Positions 1 through 7,319 of a stretch of DNA of 9,880 nt are shown in pieces. The notes under the pieces are model-generated. The model ran no database searches and was not told where the DNA came from. It saw only the letters and a program-made list of their open reading frames with translations. Source of the DNA: Fidelibacterota bacterium (lineage in GTDB: Bacteria > Fidelibacterota > UBA2242 > JAFGTP01); assembly GCA_021734005.1 (NCBI GenBank), contig JAIPJV010000054.1:1-9880 (forward strand), written 5' to 3'. The translations under genes and the position numbers were made by a program. Numbering within the stretch: position 1 is the stretch's first letter; every line of letters begins with the position of its first letter.

Positions 1-1467
1 AAACAGGCGCTCAACAAATTTCGCACAAATCGCGACGATTTTGAAAAAGAATTGGATCGACAGCTAGAACTTTTCAAAAAGATCAAGGCTGAGCAGGCCA
101 TGGATGAGCTGGTCAAAAGAATGCAGGATTTGACCAAACGGCAAAGTGAAATGAGCGAAAAACTGGATACCAATGCAACCCGTTCAAGGCAGGAAAATGA
201 TAAATTAGCCCGTCAGGAATCTGAAATCCAGCGCGATACTGAAATAGCAAAAGATATTCTCAAAAGAACTGCTCAGGATCTGAAAGATATGCCCTTAATG
301 CCGGATAAGGAGATGGAAAATATTTTAGATCAAATGGAACAGCAAAATCTGACCGACAAAATGGAATCTATTCAAAAGCAGATTAAACAGGACCAAAATC
401 AGAAAGCTCAGAAAAATTCTGAACTAACCCAGCAGCAATTACAGCAATTTCAGAAAATGATGGAAAAAATGCGGGAAGATTATCGACAGAAAAGTATGCA
501 GGAAATTGCCAACAAATTCCATAAAATAATCAAAAATTCTATGAATCTTTCTAAAGAGCAGGAAAAACTGAATCAGCGCATTAAAAATACTCCTGCTCAT
601 AGCAGCCGGCTTATGGATGAAGCTATTGAGCAGCAAAGATTGAGAGATAATTTAAATAAGCTCCTTGGTCAGATGAGCGAACTCTCCAAACAAACCATGG
701 GACTATCGGCAAAAGTCAGTCAGATCATGGGGCAATCTTACAACGATATGAGCAGTTCTATCAATAATATGGAAGCCAGAAATCCGCGTCAGGCAGCAGG
801 TAAGGGAGAAAAAGCTGTGCGCTCCCTCAATATGGGCAGCAAAGTGCTGATGTCGTCTTTGAAAAGTTTACAGAGTTCCGGATCTTCCAGTGGTTTTGAG
901 AATTACATGAAACAGTTGCAAAAAATGGCCAATCAGCAAAAAAATCTCAACCAACAAACCCAGCAAATGCAGCAAAGCGGCAGCCCTCAGATGTCGATGC
1001 CGGGCAATCAGCAATCTATGCTTCAGCAACTGGCCGCCCGACAACAGCAGATTCAGAATTCTCTCCAAAATCTTCAAGAACAGATGCAGGGCAAATCAGA
1101 GGGCGGAGGTAAGCAGCTGGATGGTGCAGGCAAAGATATGGAAAAAGTTATAGAGGACTTAAAAAACAATAAAGTTCTTCAAAAGACTCTGGATAGGCAG
1201 AATCGTATTTTAACCCGACTGCTTGATGCCCAAAAATCTCTCCGCACTCAAGGCTATAAAAAAGAAAGAAAAAGTACTACCGGAGAGGATATGGAATACA
1301 CCGGCCCTGCTCAACTACCTTCTGATCTTGGTGAGAAGGAAAACTATCTCAGACAGAGACTGGAAGAAGCTCTTAATAATAATTATTCCCGGGAATATGA
1401 AGAATTAATCCGCCTCTATTTTGAAGAATTATCCCGCAATAATAACCAGAAGGAAAGTCAGGAATAA
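1..1467 (+). CDS. Q-rich coiled-coil protein, C-terminal part, DUF4175-like (5' end outside window)
   Basis: The reading frame is open from base 1, so the TTG at 52 is not the true start; the gene enters from upstream and 488 codons are visible. The product is almost entirely charged and glutamine-rich helix with long coiled-coil stretches (about residues 1-240 of the visible part). A Q/M/S/N/G low-complexity section (about 302-363) follows, then another helical segment and a tail with the motif NYSREYEELIRLYFEEL (461-477). This order, including the 'LGQMSELSKQTMGLS' section and the Y-x-E-L-I-R-x-Y-F tail, resembles the C-terminal half of large DUF4175-type proteins of FCB bacteria. Those normally carry membrane helices at the N-terminus, so I infer an inner-membrane protein with this part as an extended scaffold. 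Its stop overlaps the next start by one base. No enzymatic motif is visible. The family assignment is from memory of the pattern. Confidence 0.8.
   Translation, partial: KQALNKFRTNRDDFEKELDRQLELFKKIKAEQAMDELVKRMQDLTKRQSEMSEKLDTNATRSRQENDKLARQESEIQRDTEIAKDILKRTAQDLKDMPLMPDKEMENILDQMEQQNLTDKMESIQKQIKQDQNQKAQKNSELTQQQLQQFQKMMEKMREDYRQKSMQEIANKFHKIIKNSMNLSKEQEKLNQRIKNTPAHSSRLMDEAIEQQRLRDNLNKLLGQMSELSKQTMGLSAKVSQIMGQSYNDMSSSINNMEARNPRQAAGKGEKAVRSLNMGSKVLMSSLKSLQSSGSSSGFENYMKQLQKMANQQKNLNQQTQQMQQSGSPQMSMPGNQQSMLQQLAARQQQIQNSLQNLQEQMQGKSEGGGKQLDGAGKDMEKVIEDLKNNKVLQKTLDRQNRILTRLLDAQKSLRTQGYKKERKSTTGEDMEYTGPAQLPSDLGEKENYLRQRLEEALNNNYSREYEELIRLYFEELSRNNNQKESQE
904..1089 (+). other. Glutamine-rich low-complexity segment within the coiled-coil gene
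   Basis: This in-frame stretch encodes repeated QQ, QM and QQQ runs broken by a short G/S/P linker (SGSPQMSMPG). CAG and CAA codons alternate rather than repeating one triplet, so it is protein-level composition bias and not a simple DNA microsatellite. It probably separates two helical coiled-coil blocks. Confidence 0.6.
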
Positions 1468-3356
1468 TGTTTCCAAAAAATAAACATATCTGGTTAATAA
1501 TTTTGAGTTTTTTGCTGACAGTTTCAGCAATCCAGGCTCAAAACTGGAAAAAAGTTGATCCAGACGAAAAGGAACTGGAAAAACGTTATCGCATGGCTAT
1601 CCATCTTGAAAATACCGGCCGCAAAGAAGAGGCTCTCAAAGTTTACAAATATATTTATGAACAGGCTCCTGAAAAACAAAAATATTTACAGCGTTATCTC
1701 AGGCTCCTCTTTCAGATGGAAAAATTTGATTCTATGCGCCAGATTCTGCAAAAACATCTCGATAATAATCCCCAAGACCTGGATTCCTGGCTCAATCTAG
1801 GAGTCGCCTATTATCAGCAGGGCGAAAAGAAGAAGGCTTTCCAGCACTGGAATAAAGTGCTGGAACAGTTTGGCCATTCTCAAAAAGTGTATCGTAAGTT
1901 ATTCATCCAATATCTTCGACTCCAAGAATATGAAAAAGGCCAGGAGCTAGTAGAAAATTTGCGCCAGCGTGAGAATGACAAAAATCTAATGGCTCTTGAG
2001 ATGGGAGAATTGTACACCGGTCAGGGTCAATACAAAAAGGCGCTGGAAGAATATTTAAAGTATGCCCAATCTCACAAAAATTATGATTATGTAATGCGCA
2101 GAATTTTGCGGTTTCCCGATGAGCCGCACGTATTGACAGATATTGAGCCCTTTTTAAATAAACAGATTCCTTCTGATTCCAGGAATGTTAAACTTCTGGA
2201 AATTAAAGAAAAGATCTACTTCAAATATAAAAATTTTGATAGGGCTAGCCAGATTGCTTTTCAAATTGAAAAATCCAGCGGTTATTCTGGCAAGCATATT
2301 AAAAATTTCACCCACAATCTTGTCTCAGAAAAAAAATATGACCTTGCTGAAAAAAATTATTATCGCATAATGAAGAATGATAAGTTTCAATCTATCCATC
2401 ATCAGGCTCTGCTCGGTCTTGCTGATATTGCTGAGAAAAAAATTGAAAATCAGAAAACCAATCTGTTCAATTATTTTTACCCTGATAACTATTTCTTCAA
2501 CAGTTATTATTACTATGGAATCGAGAAAGATCTGGTTTATCTCGAAGAGGCTTTTTCCATCTATGATTCCCTGCTAACTCAATCCCATAACCACCGCTTT
2601 TCCGCCAAAGTCAATTTTCGGCTCGGTAAGCTGTCACTGCTGGCTACCAGAGATTTTGACTCTGCTTTGAAATTTTTTAGATCAGCCTACAATCAATCTG
2701 AAAAATATCCCTTCCGCATTCAATGTGCGCAAAGATTAGCGCAGACCTTTCTTGCTCTGGGAGAATTGGATCAAGCCAGCCAGGAGATCAACAAGCTTTA
2801 TTCACGGCTGAACACTCGTTATCAGCAGAAGTTATTGCCTGATCGACTTCTGATTGAACTCTATACAGAGAATCCAAAAATTGATTCACTTGCCAATCAG
2901 GCGCTCGGAGAACTCGGTTTTCAGAATGATTATTACAATGATGTCTTTGAGTTGTATTCCTTCCTGGAAAAATATCGTGAAGCCAAAGGATTTGATGATT
3001 TTATAAGGGCAGAAATCAAATTGAAACAGGACCAGCTCGGTCGTGCTCGAAGTATTTACCAATATATTCTTGATAGTTATCAAAGTTCAATTCGGGAGCC
3101 GGCTCTTTTTCGCTCTGTTCAGATGCAGCTTTATTTTGATAATTATCAAAAAGCTGAGGTATTGGTGGAAAAGATGGATAGCACAAGTATTTATAGAAGT
3201 GATGCGATTTTCATGCTGGCTGAAATTGCCGGTGACCGCAAAAATGATGCGGAAATGGCCAGCAAGTGGTATCAGGAACTGGTAATCAGTTATCCTCAGG
3301 ACATCAATGTGGATAAAGCCCGCAGACGACTTAGACAATTATCCCAAAAAAAATAG
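1467..3356 (+). CDS. Exported tetratricopeptide-repeat (TPR) protein
   Basis: The 629-residue product starts with a signal peptide: lysine at residue 4, a hydrophobic core around 8-20, and a likely signal peptidase I site after AIQA (24). The rest is helical solenoid. TPR-like helix pairs are visible at about 40-68, 106-138, 175-203, 383-412, 418-446 and 575-610, with the usual small and aromatic positions (e.g. LGVAYYQQGEKKKAFQHW). A tyrosine/phenylalanine-rich loop at 332-351 interrupts the pattern. The ATG overlaps the upstream TAA by one base (TAATG), with AAGGAAAG about 9 nt upstream, so translation is probably coupled to the coiled-coil gene. TPR proteins mediate protein-protein contacts, so I infer a periplasmic scaffold working with its operon partners. 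There is no catalytic domain, and the exact partner is unknown. Confidence 0.88.
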   Translation: MFPKNKHIWLIILSFLLTVSAIQAQNWKKVDPDEKELEKRYRMAIHLENTGRKEEALKVYKYIYEQAPEKQKYLQRYLRLLFQMEKFDSMRQILQKHLDNNPQDLDSWLNLGVAYYQQGEKKKAFQHWNKVLEQFGHSQKVYRKLFIQYLRLQEYEKGQELVENLRQRENDKNLMALEMGELYTGQGQYKKALEEYLKYAQSHKNYDYVMRRILRFPDEPHVLTDIEPFLNKQIPSDSRNVKLLEIKEKIYFKYKNFDRASQIAFQIEKSSGYSGKHIKNFTHNLVSEKKYDLAEKNYYRIMKNDKFQSIHHQALLGLADIAEKKIENQKTNLFNYFYPDNYFFNSYYYYGIEKDLVYLEEAFSIYDSLLTQSHNHRFSAKVNFRLGKLSLLATRDFDSALKFFRSAYNQSEKYPFRIQCAQRLAQTFLALGELDQASQEINKLYSRLNTRYQQKLLPDRLLIELYTENPKIDSLANQALGELGFQNDYYNDVFELYSFLEKYREAKGFDDFIRAEIKLKQDQLGRARSIYQYILDSYQSSIREPALFRSVQMQLYFDNYQKAEVLVEKMDSTSIYRSDAIFMLAEIAGDRKNDAEMASKWYQELVISYPQDINVDKARRRLRQLSQKK

Positions 3357-3368
3357 AGAAGTAAGTCT

Positions 3369-4637
3369 ATGCAAAGAATAAAGAAATTTGTCATTATATT
3401 AACTATTCTGATTCTCGCCCAGTCTGTTCTGGCATCGAAAATTTTGATCCCCATGGATCGCACTCAGTCCGACCATCTAAAGGCTTATGGCGTTGTGTAC
3501 TGGATTCTCAAGCAAGGCCAAAATGTGGAGTGGCTGCTGAATTATCGGGGCGGTTCATTTTTGACCGATTCCCGCAGCGGAATCATCGATGAGATGAGAT
3601 TGCGGGGAGTCAGTTTTGAAAAGCCGGGTAATTCCTCAGTTATGCAGATCTATTCTACTATTGAACAGAATAATATGGACATTGCTATCCTGGAGAAAGC
3701 AGCCAAAATTGCCATCTATACTCCACCAAACAAGCAGCCCTGGGACGATGCTGTGACCATGGCTTTGACTTATGCAGAGATCGATTATGATAAAGTCTGG
3801 GACCGAGAGGTTCTGGATGGCGAATTGAGTAAGTATGACTGGCTCCATCTCCATCATGAAGATTTTACCGGACAATATGGTAAATTTTACGGCAATTATA
3901 GAAATCATAAATGGTATCGCGACCAAAAGCAAAAATACGAGGCCATGGCACGTGAATTAGGCTTCGAAAGTGTATCCGAACAGAAAAAAACAGTAGCAGC
4001 CCGCATCAAAAAATATGTTGATCAAGGTGGTTTCCTCTTTGCAATGTGTGCAGCAACCGATGCTCTTGATATTGCTCTTGCAGCTCAGGGATTAGATATT
4101 GTAGCCGCACCTTTTGACGGTGATCCTCCCGATCCCAATCTACACTCAAAACTGGATTACAGCAATACACTGGCTTTCGAAGATTTTAAACTTTATACAA
4201 ATCCAATGGTATATGAGTTTTCTGATATCGATTACCCGCCTAGCAATAATCCTGTTGCCCGGGGTGCTATGGCTGATTATTTCAATTTATTTCAATTTTC
4301 TGCCAAATATGACCCGGTTCCTACGATGCTCACTCAAAATCATCAGAATATTGTAAAAGGTTTCATGGGGCAGACTACTGGATTTCTCCGCAACAAGTTA
4401 AAAGAATCAATTGTAGTTCTTGGAGATGTTCAGGATGGCAAGCAGGTCAAATATCTGCATGGAAATCATGGTCAGGGCACATTTACTTTTCTGGGAGGAC
4501 ATGATCCGGAAGATTACAAACATTATGTTGGCGATCCTAAAACACGTCTGGAATTGCACAAACACTCCCCCGGCTATAGACTGATTCTCAATAATGTCCT
4601 GTTTCCCTCTGCCAAGAAAAAGGAGAGAAAAACCTGA
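3369..4637 (+). CDS. Conserved exported protein, commonly auto-labelled 'asparagine synthetase B'
   Basis: The 422-residue product has a signal peptide (hydrophobic 7-20, likely cleavage after VLA, 22) followed at once by KILIPMDRTQSDHLKAYG. Highly conserved-looking blocks follow: EWLLNYRGGSF (54-64), KQPWDDAVTMALTYAEI (122-138), YDWLHLHHEDFTGQYGKFY (156-174), GGFLFAMCAATDALDIALA (220-238), FDGDPPDP (249-256), TMLTQNH (319-325), GFMGQTT (331-337) and FLGGHDPEDY (374-383). I recognise this as a family from FCB bacteria whose database name is often 'asparagine synthetase B'. The name is not supported: there is no N-terminal nucleophile Cys2, no SGGxDS ATP-pyrophosphatase loop, and the protein is exported. 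The GG-x-LF-x-MC strand-turn with C227 and a late GGHD histidine (H378) recalls class I glutamine-amidotransferase-like folds, which is inference. It lies 12 bp after the TPR gene with only a weak purine-rich AGAGAAG upstream. The C-terminus is strongly basic (KKKERK). Confidence 0.82.
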   Translation: MQRIKKFVIILTILILAQSVLASKILIPMDRTQSDHLKAYGVVYWILKQGQNVEWLLNYRGGSFLTDSRSGIIDEMRLRGVSFEKPGNSSVMQIYSTIEQNNMDIAILEKAAKIAIYTPPNKQPWDDAVTMALTYAEIDYDKVWDREVLDGELSKYDWLHLHHEDFTGQYGKFYGNYRNHKWYRDQKQKYEAMARELGFESVSEQKKTVAARIKKYVDQGGFLFAMCAATDALDIALAAQGLDIVAAPFDGDPPDPNLHSKLDYSNTLAFEDFKLYTNPMVYEFSDIDYPPSNNPVARGAMADYFNLFQFSAKYDPVPTMLTQNHQNIVKGFMGQTTGFLRNKLKESIVVLGDVQDGKQVKYLHGNHGQGTFTFLGGHDPEDYKHYVGDPKTRLELHKHSPGYRLILNNVLFPSAKKKERKT

Positions 4638-4735
4638 TTCAATTATGAGATCAATAAAAACCATTAAGCCGGAAAAGATAAGACTGCAATTATTTTCTGA
4701 TCTAGCCGGATTTATTTTGGAGAATTTTTCAAGGG

Positions 4736-4770
4736 AGAAGCCACCTTTTTTGAGTGGTTTCTTTTATTAT
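4736..4770 (+). terminator. Rho-independent terminator of the first operon
   Basis: A stem AGAAGCCAC (4736-4744) pairs with GTGGTTTCT (4754-4762), giving nine pairs with one G-T wobble around a 9-nt loop. It is followed by the T-rich run TTTATTATT. It lies about 100 bp after the stop of the exported 'AsnB-labelled' gene and separates that operon from the YjbQ gene. Confidence 0.8.
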
Positions 4771-4814
4771 TAGCTATAAAAATTTAAATTTCGCACTGAA
4801 CTAGAAATCAAGTC

Positions 4815-4821
4815 GGGAGGT
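4815..4821 (+). promoter_or_regulatory. Strong ribosome binding site of the YjbQ-family gene
   Basis: GGGAGGT contains a full GGAGGT Shine-Dalgarno core ending 3 nt before the ATG. It is the best match in the window and fixes the start at 4825. Confidence 0.75.
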
Positions 4822-4824
4822 AAT

Positions 4825-5214
4825 ATGCACAAATTTAATGTTCGCACATCAGCAAGAAATGAACTTATCGATATCACCCAAAAAGTGACAGCCCAGGTCA
4901 ATAAAAGTGGTGTGGAAAGTGGGATCTGTACTGTTTATTGTCCCCATACAACCGGAGCGATTACAATCAATGAAAGTGCTGATCCCAGTGTAGCCTCTGA
5001 TATTACAAAAAAACTGCGGAGCATGATCCCAAAAAATGAAAATTACAGTCATGCGGAAGGAAATTCTGACGCTCACATTAAATCGTCTCTGGTTGGCAAT
5101 ACAGTTCAGGTTATTATTGAAAATGGTGCCTTGCAACTGGGAACCTGGCAGGGGATATTTTTCTGCGAATTCGACGGTCCTCGTTCACGCAATGTGTGGG
5201 TGAAAATTCAGTAA
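4825..5214 (+). CDS. yjbQ: YjbQ/UPF0047 family protein (secondary thiamine-phosphate synthase type)
   Basis: The 129-residue product is a full-length, single-domain UPF0047 protein with no signal peptide, so cytoplasmic. Family hallmarks are all present: PHTTGAITINE (40-50), SHAEGNSDAHIKSSLVG (75-91), the LGTWQGIFFCEFDGPR stretch (105-120) and a final NVWVKI strand. H41, H76, E78 and H84 are the candidate active or ligand-binding residues. Members can complement loss of ThiE by forming thiamine phosphate in vivo, hence the database name, but the physiological role of the family is unsettled. It stands apart from its neighbours: a terminator lies upstream, it has its own ribosome binding site, and a 126-bp gap follows, so I infer a monocistronic or independently started gene unrelated to the envelope genes. 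No truncation or missing hallmark is seen. Confidence 0.95.
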   Translation: MHKFNVRTSARNELIDITQKVTAQVNKSGVESGICTVYCPHTTGAITINESADPSVASDITKKLRSMIPKNENYSHAEGNSDAHIKSSLVGNTVQVIIENGALQLGTWQGIFFCEFDGPRSRNVWVKIQ

Positions 5215-5216
5215 AT

Positions 5217-5281
5217 TCGCATAAAATCTATTTTTCTATTCCGGTCCGTAAATAATTGGGCTTCTGATTTTCAATATGCGA
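5217..5281. repeat. Imperfect long inverted repeat in the gap after the YjbQ gene
   Basis: TCGCATA (5217-5223) is the exact complement of TATGCGA (5275-5281). The adjoining AAATC (5224-5228) pairs with GATTT (5266-5270) after a 4-nt bulge. The loop is about 37 nt and there is no T-run after the right arm, so it is not a classical terminator. It begins 2 nt after the stop codon and ends 59 nt before the next start. It could form a leader or 3'-end RNA structure, or be chance in AT-rich DNA. Confidence 0.3.
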
Positions 5282-5327
5282 CTTGCAAAATTTTAATTTA
5301 ATATGAAACTATTCTATCAATCTTACG

Positions 5328-5334
5328 AGAGGAG
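5328..5334 (+). promoter_or_regulatory. Ribosome binding site of the active transglutaminase gene
   Basis: AGAGGAG lies 6 nt before the ATG at 5341 and supports that start. No clear -35/-10 pair could be picked out upstream in the AT-rich 5283-5315 stretch. Confidence 0.7.
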
Positions 5335-5340
5335 AATCAC

Positions 5341-7308
5341 ATGAGAGGAAAATCATCTAATCTTGCCCGTCTCTTATTGACAGTATTGATTTTACAACTG
5401 GCCTTTGTTTATGGTCAAAACAACATTCCTGACAAAATTGAAAAGGCCGGTTGCTCTGGCGATTATCCCGGCCAGGACAGAGTGACCATTTTTGACAGCA
5501 CAAAAGTCAAAGTAATGGACTCTGGTCTGAGTTACGTTAATGAGCATAAATTGATCAAAGTACTTACTTCCCGGGGAGCCAAACAATTGCGTACAATGGC
5601 TTTTCGTTATGATACTTTGTCGGCTTTTATTGAAATCAAAGAAGCCCGCATTTATAAAAAAGATGGTCAGGTCATAGAATTAAATTCTGATGATATTTAC
5701 GATTATCCAGCACCTGCTCATATGATCTACTGGGGCGCACGAAAAAAGATGGCTGCTTTTGGTCGCCTTGAGCCTGGTGATGCCGTGGAGATCAAAAAAT
5801 TTCGCAAGGGATTTACCTATGCTCTTCTTGCCAATGAGGATGAAGAAAAATTTGTCCCGCCCATGGAAGGTCATTTTTATGATATTGTAACTTTTTATTC
5901 TCAGGATCCTGTTTTAGAAAAATATTATCAAGTGACTTTGCCGAAAGACAAACCTATTCAATATGAAGTCTATAATGGCGAACTCCAGGCCACCGCTCTT
6001 TTTCAGAAAGACAAATTATTTTACAGCTGGACAAAGAAAGATATAAAGCCTATGCAGCGTGAACCTTATATGGTTTCTCCCAAGGACGTAGAAACCAAAC
6101 TACTCATATCCACAGCTGAAGACTGGGAAGCCAAAGCCCACTGGTTTTATTCTGTCAACCATGATTACGGCAGTTTTGAAGTCACTCCCGAGATCAAAGA
6201 AAAGACAGAAGAAATCATTGCTGACTCCGAAACCAAAATGGAAGAGATCAAAAAGTTGACCCACTGGGTTGCAGAAAACATACGCTATTGCGGTTTGTCT
6301 ATGGGAGAAGGCGAAGGCTACACTCTTCACAAAGGCCAGATGACTTTTGACGACCGGGCTGGAGTTTGCAAAGACAAAGCCGGAATGCTGGTCACAATGC
6401 TGCGGGCAGCAGGTTTTGAGTCCTATGCTGCTATGACAATGGCCCGCTCCCGGATTGATAGAATTCCCGCTGATCAGTTCAACCATTCTGTAACTCTTAT
6501 CAAATATGATGGAAAATGGAAATTACTGGATCCCACCTGGGTTCCCGGTGTGCGCGAATTATGGTCGAGTGCTGAACAACAGCAGCAATATTTGATGGGA
6601 ATTCCCGAAGGCGCCGGTCTCAATACAACTCCTATTTCGCCACCAGAAAACCATTATTACAGAGTTGACAGCAAATCCAAACTCCATGAGAATGGCACTT
6701 TGGAAGGTACACTAACTATCGAAGCTGATAAGCAATCAGGCGCCCGCTTCCGTAGAATTCTACGCGGCCATACTAGAAGAGAATGGCAGGGCGTTTTTGA
6801 AGAATTGGCCTACACCATTTCACCAAAAATTAAAATCGAAGACCTTGAATACACTGATCCCTATGATCTTTCTCAACCTATGCATATTGAATTGGAATAC
6901 AAAGTTCCTGAATATGCCCTGGTCAGTAATGGCGAAATTCATTTCACTCCGGCAATTGCCAGTTGTATTTTCCAGCATAATTATCTCAATAGCATTTATT
7001 TCATGAACGTTGGTATTGAAAACAGAAACTATGATTTCCGGATTGGTTCATCCCGCTTGCTGGAATTTACAGGCGAAATCGATCTACCGGGCGGATACAA
7101 ACCAGTTGATCTGCCGGAATGGGAAAAAGTTGATAATCCCAGTGCAGGCTTTGAAGCCAATTATGAAAAGGGCTGGGGCAAGATCAAATTTTCCGAAAAA
7201 CTGGTCTTAAAGAAAAGGCGCTATAAAGCCGATGAATGGACAGCTTTTAAATCCGCTGTAGAACCATTTCAGAAAGTTGCTAAAACTCCCCTAGTTCTTG
7301 TAAAATAA
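5341..7308 (+). CDS. Exported DUF3857-transglutaminase-like protein with intact catalytic triad
   Basis: The 655-residue product has a signal peptide (basic start, hydrophobic 11-24, likely cleavage near VYG, 25). An N-terminal DUF3857-type beta domain spans about 50-245, with the characteristic 'EIKEARIYKKDGQVIEL' and 'FGRLEPGDAVEIKKF' segments. A transglutaminase/papain-like core spans about 285-420, and a C-terminal beta region about 440-640 resembles the tail usual in these proteins. The triad is readable: C343 in AGVCKDKAGML, H382 in FNHSVTLIKYDGKW and D397 in LLDPTW, with W309 in the helix before the core. Bacterial members are thought to be cysteine proteases, amidases or cross-linkers; the substrate is not known. 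The length is normal for the family. It opens a second cluster and is followed after 11 bp by a relative that has lost the triad. C38 is not in a lipobox. Confidence 0.92.
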   Translation: MRGKSSNLARLLLTVLILQLAFVYGQNNIPDKIEKAGCSGDYPGQDRVTIFDSTKVKVMDSGLSYVNEHKLIKVLTSRGAKQLRTMAFRYDTLSAFIEIKEARIYKKDGQVIELNSDDIYDYPAPAHMIYWGARKKMAAFGRLEPGDAVEIKKFRKGFTYALLANEDEEKFVPPMEGHFYDIVTFYSQDPVLEKYYQVTLPKDKPIQYEVYNGELQATALFQKDKLFYSWTKKDIKPMQREPYMVSPKDVETKLLISTAEDWEAKAHWFYSVNHDYGSFEVTPEIKEKTEEIIADSETKMEEIKKLTHWVAENIRYCGLSMGEGEGYTLHKGQMTFDDRAGVCKDKAGMLVTMLRAAGFESYAAMTMARSRIDRIPADQFNHSVTLIKYDGKWKLLDPTWVPGVRELWSSAEQQQQYLMGIPEGAGLNTTPISPPENHYYRVDSKSKLHENGTLEGTLTIEADKQSGARFRRILRGHTRREWQGVFEELAYTISPKIKIEDLEYTDPYDLSQPMHIELEYKVPEYALVSNGEIHFTPAIASCIFQHNYLNSIYFMNVGIENRNYDFRIGSSRLLEFTGEIDLPGGYKPVDLPEWEKVDNPSAGFEANYEKGWGKIKFSEKLVLKKRRYKADEWTAFKSAVEPFQKVAKTPLVLVK

Positions 7309-7312
7309 GGAG
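7306..7312 (+). promoter_or_regulatory. Ribosome binding site overlapping the upstream stop codon
   Basis: TAAGGAG uses the stop codon of the active transglutaminase gene as its first three bases and lies 7 nt before the ATG at 7320. The arrangement implies a shared transcript and probable translational coupling of the two transglutaminase-type genes. Confidence 0.75.
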
Positions 7313-7319
7313 ATAGATC

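Larger units (their letters stand above)
4638..4824. other. Intergenic gap with terminator and AT-rich palindrome
   Basis: No reading frame is convincing here. The gap holds the terminator and then a perfect 12-nt AT palindrome AAATTTAAATTT (4780-4791) just upstream of the YjbQ gene, beside a TATAAA box (4775-4780). The only -35-like match (TTGAGT, 4750-4755) is 19 bp away and inside the terminator, so a promoter is plausible here but not resolved. Confidence 0.5.

Noticed and set aside
52..54. TTG as the start of the first coiled-coil gene
   Set aside because: The same frame is open back to base 1 with coiled-coil-like sequence (ending ...NRDDFEKELDRQLELF) and there is no ribosome binding site, so the gene begins outside the window.
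904..1089. CAG/CAA-rich DNA as a tandem repeat or CRISPR-like array
   Set aside because: There is no fixed unit length or repeated spacer pattern; it is glutamine bias in an open coding frame.
3346..3353. Run of eight A at the end of the TPR gene as a programmed slippage site
   Set aside because: It sits at the last codons before TAG, and the next gene has its own start 12 bp on; there is no downstream frame to gain.
4750..4780. Promoter TTGAGT - 19 bp - TATAAA before the YjbQ gene
   Set aside because: The -35 match is only four of six, the spacing is long and the element lies inside the terminator hairpin. Not reported as a feature.
4849..5136. 95-codon minus-strand open frame opposite the YjbQ gene
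   Set aside because: It fully overlaps a confidently identified family member and encodes a Cys/Phe/Ile-rich product with no known pattern.
5283..5315. Promoter before the active transglutaminase gene using TTGCAA
   Set aside because: No -10-like hexamer lies at 16-18 bp; TATGAA is at 13 and TATTCT at 21. No Bacteroidota-type TTTG/TAnnTTTG pair either.
6100..6486. 128-codon minus-strand open frame inside the active transglutaminase gene
   Set aside because: It lies opposite the catalytic core of a clearly coding gene, has no ribosome binding site and shows no recognisable domain; an antisense shadow.
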